From CAUZIZ01 sp965219855 (lineage in GTDB: Bacteria > Acidobacteriota > UBA6911 > RPQK01 > JAJDTT01): a DNA stretch of 64,000 nt. Shown here one piece after another: positions 17,583 to 24,949 of the stretch. The notes under the pieces are model-generated. The model saw only the letters and a list, made by a program, of their open reading frames with translations, ran no database searches and was not told where the DNA came from. The translations under genes and the position numbers were made by a program. Every line of letters starts with the position of its first letter. The first letter of the stretch is position 1. The stretch covers positions 186,001 through 250,000 of the forward strand of contig CBDCOR010000030.1 of NCBI GenBank assembly GCA_965219855.1, read 5' to 3'.

Positions 17583-18553
17583 TGGAGTTCCTGGGGGGTT
17601 GCCCCTGCGTCGTGGTTCCAGACAACACCAAAGATGCGGTCCATCGCCCCTGTCGCTATGAACCGGATCTCAATGCGAGCTATTCGGATTGGGCCTCGCA
17701 CTACGGCGTCGCGGTGATCCCGGCTCGAGTGCGCCGTCCTCGAGATAAAGCGAAGGCGGAGTCGGGTGTGTTAGTCGTCGAGCGCTGGATCTTGGCCGCC
17801 TTGCGTCACCGGACCTTCTTTTCCCTGGGAGAGCTCAACGAAGCCATTGCCGAGCTGCTGGAGCGTCTCAACACTCGAAACTTTCACAAGCTCCCCGGCA
17901 ACCGCCGCCAGCGCTTCCAGGACCTGGATCGTCCGGCTCTGGGGCCCCTGCCGGCCCAACGCTACGTCTTCGCCCAGTGGAAGAAGGCCCGCGTCAACAT
18001 CGATTACCACATCGAGTTCGACCGCCACTGCTACAGCGTCCCTTATGTCCTGGTGGGTCAGAAGGTCGAGCTGCGCACCACCGTCACCACCGTGGAGATC
18101 TTCCATCAAGGTCGCCGCGTGACCTCTCACCGTCGCTCCTATCAGCCGGGCAAGGCCACGACCTTGGACGAGCACCGGCCCGAATGCCATCGCCGCTATC
18201 TGGAGTGGTCACCCTCGCGTCTGATCCACTGGGCTCAGAAAGTCGGGCCCCATACCGCATCGGTGGTCGAGAAGATCCTCCAATCCCGTCGCTATCCCGA
18301 GCAAAGCTATCGCTCCTGCTTGGGTATCCTGCGCCTGGGCTCCAGCTTTGGGGAAGACCGTTTGGAGCAGGCTTGCCGTCGGGCCCTGCGACTTCAGGCC
18401 TGCTCCTACAAGAGTATCCAGTCCATGTTGAAGAACGGTCTGGACCGTCAAGCGGAACCGCAACCGTTGCCGGAACGTCCTCCGATCGAGCACGCCAACG
18501 TGCGAGGGGCCGAGTACTTCGAAGGCGAGAAAGGAGCCTCTCATGTTGGTTAA
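17583..18553 (+). pseudogene. istA: IstA transposase of the outer IS21 element, 3' part
   Basis: Continuation of the transposase split at 14672. It carries the second Asp in VVVPDNTKD, the catalytic Glu in DKAKAESGVLVVERW, and the C-terminal region DRHCYSVPYVLVGQKVE. The end overlaps the start of istB by 11 bases. No independent start is credible, so it should be silent as a protein. Confidence 0.92.
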
Positions 18554-19298
18554 TCCCACCGTCGAAAAACTTCACGCCATGCGGCTCAGGGCCATGGCTG
18601 AGGCCTTCACCGAGCAACTCTCCGACCCGGAGATGGCCCAACTGAGCTTTGAAGAACGCTTTGCCCTGTTGGTGGATCGGCAGTGGACCTGGCGAGAGAA
18701 TCGGGCCTTGGAGCGTCGTCTGAAGAATGCCCGATTGAAGCTCTCGGCCTGTCTGGAAGATGTCAACTATCGCCGACCTCGGGGGCTGGATCGCTCGCTG
18801 ATTGCCAGCCTCGCCACCTGCCGTTGGATCCAGACCCACCACAATCTCCTGATCATCGGTCCCTGTGGAGTCGGGAAAACCTTCTTGGCCTGTGCCTTTG
18901 CTCAGAAGGCCGCTCGCGACGGGTGGACGGCTCTGTACACTCGTGCCGCTCGACTCTTTCGCGATCTGGCTTTGGCTCGAGCCGACGGCTCGCTCGACAA
19001 GCTCCTGCGTAAGATCGCCCGCACCGACGTGCTGATCGTCGATGACTGGGCCATGAATCCCTTGGCCGAGAGCGAGCGACGGGACTTCTACGAGATCTGC
19101 GAGGATCGCTACGACAGTCGATCCACGATCCTGACCTCCCAGCTTCCCGTCGCCCATTGGCATGAGCAGATCGGAGATCCGACCACCGCTGATTCCATCC
19201 TGGATCGTCTGGTCCATAATGCCTACCGCATTGAGCTCGAAGGGGCTTCCATGCGCCGGCATCGTCATCCTCCCACCAAAGCAAAGGACGAATCATGA
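18543..19298 (+). CDS. istB: IstB ATPase of the outer IS21 element
   Basis: A 251-residue AAA+ helper ATPase with Walker A GPCGVGKTFLA (about 106), Walker B VLIVDDWAM, and STILTSQLPVAHWHE. It overlaps istA upstream and, by four bases (ATGA at 19295-19298), the third gene of the element downstream. It is intact although its istA partner is broken. The start is ATG at 18543, after GAAAGGAG. Confidence 0.95.
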   Translation: MLVNPTVEKLHAMRLRAMAEAFTEQLSDPEMAQLSFEERFALLVDRQWTWRENRALERRLKNARLKLSACLEDVNYRRPRGLDRSLIASLATCRWIQTHHNLLIIGPCGVGKTFLACAFAQKAARDGWTALYTRAARLFRDLALARADGSLDKLLRKIARTDVLIVDDWAMNPLAESERRDFYEICEDRYDSRSTILTSQLPVAHWHEQIGDPTTADSILDRLVHNAYRIELEGASMRRHRHPPTKAKDES

Positions 19299-20050
19299 GT
19301 CCAACACCGCAGTTGAAAGTCCAAGGTGGCTGGTTCGCCGCCGCCGGTGCTCCGTTGCTACAGGCGATGGAGAGCGTCAGCGACGGCGCCTTCAAACTCT
19401 TTGTCTATCTGTGCCTGAAAGCGGATCGCTGCACCGGCGAACTGACCGTCTCGCCTACCCAGTTGGCTCCGGCCTTGCGCAAATCTCGCCGCTCCCTGTT
19501 CACCTACCTGGGAGAACTCCAGTCCCGAGGTCTAGTTCAGCTCAGCCTCGCTCGCAATCAACACGAGCGCACTCACATCCAGATCAGCGAGGCCTTCTGG
19601 CCCTACCAAAGATCCCTCGTCCAGGAGCCCGAAGCGGCCGAATCCCAATACCTCGATCAGGTGGCCTGTCTGCTGCTCGATGCCCCTGGCGTTCAGTGCT
19701 CCTTCTCCCCGGCCGATCGGCAGCTGGCCGCTCGCCTCTACCGCCAGGGCCTGTCCTTGCGGCAGATCGAGCAGGCCCTGCTTCTCGGCTGCGCCCGCAA
19801 GCACGTCGCCTGGCTCAACGGCCACACCGGTGGACCGATCACTTCCCTGAGCTACTTCGAACCTCTAATCCAGGAAGTGAGACAACAACCTGTCTCCGAT
19901 CAATACTGGGATTATCTCAGGAGTCGCCTGAAGACTCTGAGGCAACAATGGAAACAACACTCTGCTGAAGCAAGCTTTGCCTCAGCAACTCACTCAGGAA
20001 AGGAGAGACGAGATGATGTGTTCTCAACCCAAGAGACTCCTGTGGATTGA
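19295..20050 (+). CDS. IS21-borne winged-helix accessory protein, function unknown
   Basis: A 251-residue protein translated in coupled fashion from the istB stop. Residues about 25-90 look like a winged helix of the replication-initiator/DnaD-like kind (GAFKLFVYLCLKADRCTGEL, then SPTQLAPALRKSRRSLFTYLGELQSRGLVQL). A central helical part (RLYRQGLSLRQIEQALLLGC) looks like a second helix-turn-helix, followed by SYFEPLIQEV. It ends 104 bp before the element's right end, so it is part of the element, not of the chromosome. IS21 elements normally have only istA and istB; this is a passenger or a regulator of transposition. I do not recognise a named family. Confidence 0.8.
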   Translation: MSPTPQLKVQGGWFAAAGAPLLQAMESVSDGAFKLFVYLCLKADRCTGELTVSPTQLAPALRKSRRSLFTYLGELQSRGLVQLSLARNQHERTHIQISEAFWPYQRSLVQEPEAAESQYLDQVACLLLDAPGVQCSFSPADRQLAARLYRQGLSLRQIEQALLLGCARKHVAWLNGHTGGPITSLSYFEPLIQEVRQQPVSDQYWDYLRSRLKTLRQQWKQHSAEASFASATHSGKERRDDVFSTQETPVD

Positions 20051-20160
20051 CTCAAACCGGCCACTTCGGAGATGATTATCAACCTCCGGCGTCGCTTCGC
20101 TCCGACCCGGCCGGTTTGCTCCGGATTCGGTGGCCGGTTTCACCGGAATACGCAGACTCC

Positions 20161-20393
20161 CTCTGGACGATGAGTATCGGAAGGATCTCGATAGTGGGAT
20201 TGCCGATATCAAGAACTCCGGCAGCCGCTCGGCAGGTGCTGTAACCGCCGCCAAGTTTCTGCAAGAGTTTGTGGGTGAGCTCCCCTGGTGCCATATAGAC
20301 ATGGCCGGGGTCGATCTCTATGAGGACTCAGCCGAGGGAACTGGAGCCACCGGCTTCGGGGCCCGCACCCTGGTCGAACTCGCCTCGACCTAA
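20161..20393 (+). pseudogene. pepA: Leucyl aminopeptidase, 3' part
   Basis: Last 77 codons of the split M17 aminopeptidase. The segment reads in frame DDEYRKDLDSGIADIKNSG, then AGAVTAAKFLQEFV, PWCHIDMAG and GATGFGARTLVELAST, the usual end of PepA. It is separated from its 5' part by the IS21 nest; the second GACTCC lies just before it (20155-20160). The TAA stop (20391-20393) is also the left target copy of a MITE. Confidence 0.95.
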
Positions 20394-20667
20394 GTGCTCC
20401 CTTTCATAAAGACGATGATGTTTCTGGCGAGCGCGACGGATCGAGTTCGCGAAGCGACGACGAACGCCATGTCTTTCTATAGTGGAGGAGGAGCGACAAA
20501 GGAATCGGCCTGTCCCGTCGCCACCCGTAGGGGAGATGGGGGTTGCGGACGATCTCTGCGTTGGTCGTCGTCGAAGATGGCCAAGCATCGACTCCCTCCT
20601 CCTGCCTTGATCTCGCCTCGCAAGCCCCATCTGCAAACATCATCGTATCTATGAAAGGGAGCACTAA
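20391..20667. mobile_element. MITE with structured core, type B ends (TAA)
   Basis: A 271-bp element (20394-20664) flanked by TAA on both sides. Its termini match inversely at 28 of 30 bases, beginning GTGCTCCCTTTCATA. The interior is the shared structured core, here in plus orientation (GGAGGAGGAGCGACAAAG near 20484; CTTGATCTCGCCTCGCAAG near 20609). The left TAA is the stop codon of pepA. The right terminus, read outward, contains ATGAAAGGGAGCAC, offering a start codon and a purine-rich site to the following open frame. Confidence 0.87.
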
Positions 20668-21358
20668 GCTGGCTATGTCCCCCTCTTTGCGATCCTCCAT
20701 TCAGTTCTCTTCCCTGAATCGAAAAAAACAGATGCTGGACGAGCGGGTACAAGACTCTGCTGCCTTGACCCGTGAGCGATTGCTTCCACGCCTTCTGGAG
20801 TTCGAAATGGCCAAGATCCGGCGCTTGAGCCGCTACGCGCAAACTCGGGAGATCGACCCTCCAAGTTTGACCAACCTGAGCCGGGAATTTCTCCTTCTGC
20901 AGTTGGAACCCATCACGGCTCAGATTGAAAACCTGCTCCAGCTTCAGCGCCTCACCACTTCTTCTGAGGCTTCAGCGCTTCGCTCGGCCTCGGTAGCTCC
21001 TATCTGCCCCAACCACACACCCGTAATTCCCCAGATGATTGGGCCGGCACTTGATCGATTCTTCGACTGGGTTCGAAGCCCGAGTTTTTCCGAGCTCCAT
21101 CCGGTTGAGCAGATGACGCTTTCCCAGATGCGCCTCTGTGAAATCTACCCCTTCGAAGAGTCCTGTGAGGTCGCGGTGTCCCTGTTTTCCTGTCTTTTTC
21201 TAAGTACAAGGGGGTACCTTCTGCCTCTTTACGAGCTCCATGAGCTGAGGCCGTTCTACGCCGCCTTGGAAGCAGCTTTTGCTTTCTCTACCAGCGAGTT
21301 GGTAGGTCTGAATCTCGGGGCTGTAGAGAGGGCTTACGAAGTAGCGTTGGGTGACTAG
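20651..21358 (+). CDS. Fic-fold protein with a degenerate catalytic motif
   Basis: A protein of 235 residues from ATG 20651, or 227 from ATG 20675. The first ATG lies in the MITE end; the second has that end's AAAGGGAG 13 bases upstream and is preferred. The C-terminal half aligns by eye with the Fic domain: LHPVEQMTLSQMRLCEIYPF, then a helix, RGYLLPLYELHELRPFYAALEAAF. In active Fic AMP-transferases the centre reads HPFx(D/E)GNGR; here it is YPFEESCEVAV, so the catalytic His and the phosphate-binding GNGR are gone. The N-terminal half is helical and unrecognised. It could be a pseudoenzyme or a decayed gene. The stop TAG lies in the CTAG where an IS1380-like element inserted. Confidence 0.55.
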   Translation: MKGSTKLAMSPSLRSSIQFSSLNRKKQMLDERVQDSAALTRERLLPRLLEFEMAKIRRLSRYAQTREIDPPSLTNLSREFLLLQLEPITAQIENLLQLQRLTTSSEASALRSASVAPICPNHTPVIPQMIGPALDRFFDWVRSPSFSELHPVEQMTLSQMRLCEIYPFEESCEVAVSLFSCLFLSTRGYLLPLYELHELRPFYAALEAAFAFSTSELVGLNLGAVERAYEVALGD

Positions 21359-23229
21359 CCCCAAAAGAAGTAGATGAAAGTGGACTAAACCACATGTAAA
21401 CAGCTGAAATGCCAGACCTGACGGGTATTCTGGGGTTGTCAAAGAAACTTCAGAACAAGCCGAAAGGAGGCATTTCAGGTGAAGAAAAAGGATAGCGCAA
21501 TCATCCGCAAACGGGAAGCAGAGGTTGCTCAGCGATTGAGCCCCAGCTGGAACGGTCAAGACCCGAAACCGGTGCTCTCGCCCGAGGTCATCAGCTACGA
21601 GGTCTCGGAGAAAACGGGTGCGGTCAGTTACGGTGGTCTGGGGCTGCTGCAGCAGGTGGTGAAGTGGAGTGGGCTGGGGAAAGCCATTGACCAGGCGGTG
21701 ACGCTGCTCAAACGCCACCAACCGTACCACGAATCGGACCACGTCCTGAGCCTGATCTACAACGTGGCCACGGGCGGGACCCGCTATCAGGATATTGAAC
21801 TGCGACGTCAGAGTGTGAGTTTCCTGGAGGCGGTGGGAGCCGAGAAGATCCCCGCCCCCAGCACGGCCGGAGACTTTGTGCGCCGCTTTGACGCGCCCGA
21901 CGTGGTGGATCTGATGGAAGCCGTCAATGCCAGCCGCCTCAAGGTCTGGGCCCAACAACCGGCCCGTTTCTTCCAACGGGCGGAGATCGACGTGGATGGG
22001 ACGATGGCCCCCACGAGCGGCGAATGCAAGGAAGGGATGGAGATCAGCTACGACGGGCAGTGGGGCTATGCGCCGCTGATCGTGACGCTGGCCAATACGG
22101 GAGAGGTGCTCTATGCGGTCAACCGCTCGGGCAACCGTCCCTCTCATGAGGGAGCGGCCGAATGGCTGGATCGGAGTATCGAGCTGGTTCGAGAGGCGGG
22201 TTTTCGGAAGGTGCGCCTGCGCGGGGACACGGATTTTTCGCTGACGGCTCATTTTGACCGTTGGACGGAGGCGGGCGTGGAGTTTGACTTCGGGATCGAC
22301 GCCCATCCGAGCTTCGTCAAGTGGGCGGAGGCGTTGCCAGAAGCGAGATGGAAAGAGCTGGGGCGCCCCAGCCAGGGGAAAGGAAAAGGGAAGAAGCGGC
22401 GCCAGCGGCGGGACAAAGTGAAGCCGGAGATTGTCAAGAGACGCGGGTTCAAGACGCTGACGCTGGAACGGGAAGAGATTGCGGAGATCGACTACCGTCC
22501 GAGCAAAGCGAAGCGAACCTATCGGATGGTGATCTTGCGCAAGACGATCCTGGTTGAGAAAGGCCAGAAGCGGCTGCTGCCGCAGACGCGCTACCACTTT
22601 TATGTCACCAATATCTCGGCCAGAACGTTGGGAACGGCGGGAGTCGTACGGGAAAACAACCGGCGCTGCAACCAGGAGAACGTCATTGAACAACTCAAGA
22701 ACGGAGTCGAGGCCCTGCGGATGCCCTCGGATACGCTGGTAGCCAACTGGGCCTATCTGGTGATTGCGGCTCAAGCCTGGAATCTGAAGGCCTGGATGGG
22801 GTTGGTGCTGCCGGCGCGACTGCAAGCCCGAGAGCTGGTGAAGATGGAGTATCGCCGTTTCCTGCGAGAGGTCATTGAAATGCCCTGCCAGATTTTGCGC
22901 AGGGGCCGACAGTTGGTCTATCGGCTGCTGGATGTCAATGGTTGGAGCCGTCTTCTCTTGGAAGGCAGTAAGTGGTTGAAACACCGGCCAGCTACCTGAA
23001 ACTGAAAGGAGATAAAGTAGCTCCGAGGGTCGCCAGAGCTGGGGCGAGGTGTCTCTACAAACGCCCCCCAAGAGGGCAGAATCGTTTTCCCTGAGCGATC
23101 GGCGTGGAGGACAGCTGAACACGTGCCTGTTCTGAGTGACTTCGCGCCGAAATTTAGAATTTAGGTCTCCAAAATGGCTCCTCGGAGCCGACAAAGGGGT
23201 CTATTTTCGAACTTGCGCTTATTTTGGGA
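21359..23229 (+). mobile_element. IS1380-like insertion sequence
   Basis: A 1.87-kb element whose single gene is an IS1380-type transposase. The proposed boundaries are CCCCAAAAGAAG at the left and the imperfect inverse ending TTATTTTGGGA at the right, each beside CTAG (21355-21358 and 23230-23233), which fits the 4-bp duplication known for the family. The inverse match is short, so the right boundary is less certain than the left. The 230 bp after the transposase gene hold no open frame. It landed on the TAG stop of the Fic-like gene. Confidence 0.65.
21479..22999 (+). CDS. IS1380 family transposase
   Basis: A 506-residue DDE transposase. The first Asp lies in RAEIDVDGTMAPT (about 170), the second in RLRGDTDFSLT (about 245), and the Glu in ENNRRCNQENVIEQLKNGVEALRMP (about 400), the IS1380 arrangement with a late Glu. 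A basic insert (KGKGKKRRQRR) precedes it. The start is GTG at 21479 after GAAAGGAGG. It appears intact. A long antisense frame (21200-23194) is its shadow. Confidence 0.93.
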   Translation: MKKKDSAIIRKREAEVAQRLSPSWNGQDPKPVLSPEVISYEVSEKTGAVSYGGLGLLQQVVKWSGLGKAIDQAVTLLKRHQPYHESDHVLSLIYNVATGGTRYQDIELRRQSVSFLEAVGAEKIPAPSTAGDFVRRFDAPDVVDLMEAVNASRLKVWAQQPARFFQRAEIDVDGTMAPTSGECKEGMEISYDGQWGYAPLIVTLANTGEVLYAVNRSGNRPSHEGAAEWLDRSIELVREAGFRKVRLRGDTDFSLTAHFDRWTEAGVEFDFGIDAHPSFVKWAEALPEARWKELGRPSQGKGKGKKRRQRRDKVKPEIVKRRGFKTLTLEREEIAEIDYRPSKAKRTYRMVILRKTILVEKGQKRLLPQTRYHFYVTNISARTLGTAGVVRENNRRCNQENVIEQLKNGVEALRMPSDTLVANWAYLVIAAQAWNLKAWMGLVLPARLQARELVKMEYRRFLREVIEMPCQILRRGRQLVYRLLDVNGWSRLLLEGSKWLKHRPAT

Positions 23230-23443
23230 CTAGCCCACATTTCCTGCCGCCAGTCGATTGTGGCGCCGCCAGCGTGCACCCTGAGTGCTTTATGCTCGGT
23301 CGGCCTGCTCAAAGACCTGGACTGCTGCGTCCAGGGTACCGAAGCATCGATAGAGCGCACTCCCTATCGGTCGCAGCTCTTTGATCGCTGCGCCGTTGGG
23401 AGATGCGGTGTTCCGCCTCCTGGATGCCTGAGCGCACGGCTCT
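23230..23443. repeat. Diverged fragment of the CCCGCATTT repeat
   Basis: Immediately after the IS1380-like element the sequence begins CTAGCCCACATTTCCTGCCG and then runs parallel to the repeat at 24534-24640, with GCTCGGTCGGCCTGCTC against GCTCGGTCGGCCTCCTC. Similarity fades after about 110 bases and no inverse end is visible. No gene is supported in this stretch. It lies downstream of the minus-strand Hfq-like gene. Confidence 0.55.
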
Positions 23444-23797
23444 TCAAGCGAAAGGTTCCGAAGCTTCCAGTGAGTCCCCAAGGAGCTCTTCGTCCTTGTC
23501 CTCGTTTTCCTTGTGCATGTACTTGATGAAGTGTTTTGGGATCAGGAGGTTGGGCTCCGTAACTCGGTTTACCTTGATACAGTGGTTATCGTACCACTCG
23601 ATGATGCCGTGAATCTCTTCGCCATCTAGGAGTCTAACCACCATTGGCGTCTTATTCGTCATCTGCTTCAAGTAGTAATATTGCTCTGCGTTTGTTTGCT
23701 CGGGAGGGACCCGCTTCTTTTGAGCATTCACGTACTTCGATGACCCTTGATCACTCACTTGAGACAGGGACGGACGAATTAACTTGCGATTAACCAT
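23444..23797 (-). CDS. Hfq/Sm-like RNA-binding protein, atypical
   Basis: A 117-residue protein with a central Sm fold of the Hfq kind. After a 28-residue polar N-terminus comes KRVPPEQTNAEQYYYLKQM, then the Sm1 strand block TPMVVRLLDGEEIHGIIEWYDNHCIKV (compare Hfq's V-x-L-x-G-x3-G-x-I-x2-FD) and an Sm2-like LLIPKHFIKYM in place of YKHAIS. The acidic tail (NEDKDEELLGDS) resembles the flexible tail of Hfq. The ATG at 23797 has AGGTAG just upstream. It stands alone between repeats and may serve as the RNA chaperone of this organism. The family call is by motif only. Confidence 0.65.
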   Translation of the reverse strand: MVNRKLIRPSLSQVSDQGSSKYVNAQKKRVPPEQTNAEQYYYLKQMTNKTPMVVRLLDGEEIHGIIEWYDNHCIKVNRVTEPNLLIPKHFIKYMHKENEDKDEELLGDSLEASEPFA

Positions 23798-23835
23798 ATC
23801 TACCTCACACTCAGAACAAGTCTCCCTTCAGCTAG

Positions 23836-23870
23836 GCTGAAACCATTTCTTATATTCGATCTGTTTCAGC
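23836..23870. promoter_or_regulatory. Inverted repeat upstream of the Hfq-like gene
   Basis: GCTGAAAC (23836-23843) and its exact inverse GTTTCAGC (23863-23870) are separated by a 19-bp AT-rich spacer, 39 bp upstream of the Hfq-like start. Position and symmetry would suit an operator or an RNA hairpin in the leader of that gene. Nothing further supports a function. Confidence 0.3.
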
Positions 23871-24060
23871 TCACCTACCCCCGCTGTGGCCTCGACCACG
23901 AGCCTTTGCCACGCCAGCGCTGAAGCCATCGTACGATGACCAACGGTAAAAAATGTGGACTAGGGCAGATGAACGCTAAGCCTCAGTGTTTTCCTGACTT
24001 TACCATTTTTCGGTCCACTTTGACAAGGGCAAGGGACTGAAATAGACTGCCTTTTAGGTG

Positions 24061-24531
24061 ATGCGTTTCAAACTCTGTTTAGGTTGTCTCCTTGCATTAC
24101 TTCTTTCGCCCTTTGAGGATCTGCTGCAAGCCCGTCCGCCAGCGCAGTCCGCTCGAAAGTCCAAGCCTGAACAGAGGAAGAGGAAGCCGGTCTTAATTCG
24201 AGCAGATCGAGAGGAGCAGGCGCTGAAAGAGCAGCTGCCGGTTGAGCCTGATCCAGACCAGGCACGGAAGAGTGTCACTATCGGGGACTTCTACTTCAAG
24301 CGAGAAAACTACAAGGCAGCACAACTACGCTATGAGGAAGCTATCCGATACCATGCCCGATGGCCCAAGGCTTACAGGAAGCTGGTAAGGGTTCTGGAGA
24401 AGCAGCTCAGCTTTCTTGAGGCAGCTATCGTTTGCGAGGATTTTGTCGAGGCGAATCCGGAATCAAACGACGTTTCCCGATTCCAGGATCTGGCCAAGAA
24501 GCTCCGCGATAAGGCCAAACCCCCATCATAG
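24061..24531 (+). CDS. Secreted TPR protein, small
   Basis: A 156-residue protein with a signal peptide (MRFKLCLGCLLALLLSPF, cleavage near LQARP), a Lys/Arg/Pro-rich linker (about 30-65), and about two to three TPR units (IGDFYFKRENYKAAQLRYEEAIRYH, AYRKLVRVLEKQLSFLEAAIVCEDFVEANP). The layout resembles BamD-type outer-membrane assembly proteins, but no lipobox is evident and the length is short, so only a periplasmic TPR role is claimed. GTG at 24058 is directly upstream of the chosen ATG. A MITE begins six bases after the stop. Confidence 0.75.
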   Translation: MRFKLCLGCLLALLLSPFEDLLQARPPAQSARKSKPEQRKRKPVLIRADREEQALKEQLPVEPDPDQARKSVTIGDFYFKRENYKAAQLRYEEAIRYHARWPKAYRKLVRVLEKQLSFLEAAIVCEDFVEANPESNDVSRFQDLAKKLRDKAKPPS

Positions 24532-24533
24532 CT

Positions 24534-24715
24534 TTAGCCCGCATTTCTCATCGCCAGTCTGCTGCATCGCCGCAATCATCCGCCCTGGCTGTGTTTCGCT
24601 CGGTCGGCCTCCTCGACGTACTGCACGAGTACGACTGCGGAGGCCTCGGTCGCAAGCCTTGCCAGGACGGCGCTTGCGACGCCTCGCGACGACGGGCGAT
24701 GAGAAATCCGGGTTA
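24534..24715. mobile_element. MITE of the CCCGCATTT family, TTA flanks
   Basis: A 176-bp element between TTA (24534-24536) and TTA (24713-24715). The left end CCCGCATTTCTCATCGCC is mirrored by the right end (complement CCCGGATTTCTCATCGCC). The interior contains an internal near-palindrome around 24630 (CGTACTGCACGAGTACGAC). Further copies lie at 7619-7791 (complementary orientation), 7830-7884 and 23230. No gene is present. Confidence 0.8.
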
Positions 24716-24899
24716 GGGTCTGCGCAAGAATAACTTGGTAGAATTGGCGCTCGGATTTGCATCAGATTTGGCCGCGAACGATTGAGCGAAACCGCAGGCG
24801 TAGCCAGGTCTACGTTGAGGATTTCGCGATTGAGGAGCGGCCGAAGATGGTGTGAAGCCGGGATGCCAAAATGCCAAGTTATTCTTGGGCAGACCCTTA
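24713..24899. mobile_element. Second MITE directly abutting, TTA flanks
   Basis: A 181-bp element (24716-24896) with 23-bp inverse ends differing at one base (GGGTCTGCGCAAGAATAACT at the left). It is flanked by TTA at 24713-24715 and 24897-24899. The left TTA is shared with the MITE on its left, so the two are in exact tandem. The interior is unrelated to other elements. The ends are reminiscent of the sequence at about 52141-52180 upstream of rimP. No gene is present. Confidence 0.8.
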
Positions 24900-24949
24900 G
24901 TAGTGTATCTTCCCGTGGGGATTGATTTCCTTCCAGTAACTCATCTAGT

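Larger units (their letters stand above)
13845..20154. mobile_element. Outer IS21-family element (6.3 kb, carries a nested IS)
   Basis: The element is bounded by inverse termini TGCGTATTCCGG (13845 onward and the complement ending at 20154) and by a 6-bp target duplication GACTCC. It carries istA (broken), istB and a third gene, all on the plus strand. Without the nested copy it would be about 3.4 kb. At the left, GAAACCGGCC-like sites recur at 13859, 13882, 13905 and 13929 with a 23-24-bp period; inverse copies lie near the right end (20109 and 20132). Repeated internal terminal sites of this kind are known as transposase-binding sites in IS21 elements. Because its own istA is interrupted, this copy should be immobile unless helped. 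Confidence 0.93.

Noticed and set aside
18084..19268. 394-codon open frame on the minus strand
   Set aside because: Antisense of istA/istB of the outer IS21 element.
21200..23194. 664-codon open frame on the minus strand
   Set aside because: Antisense of the IS1380 transposase; high GC third positions keep the opposite frame open.
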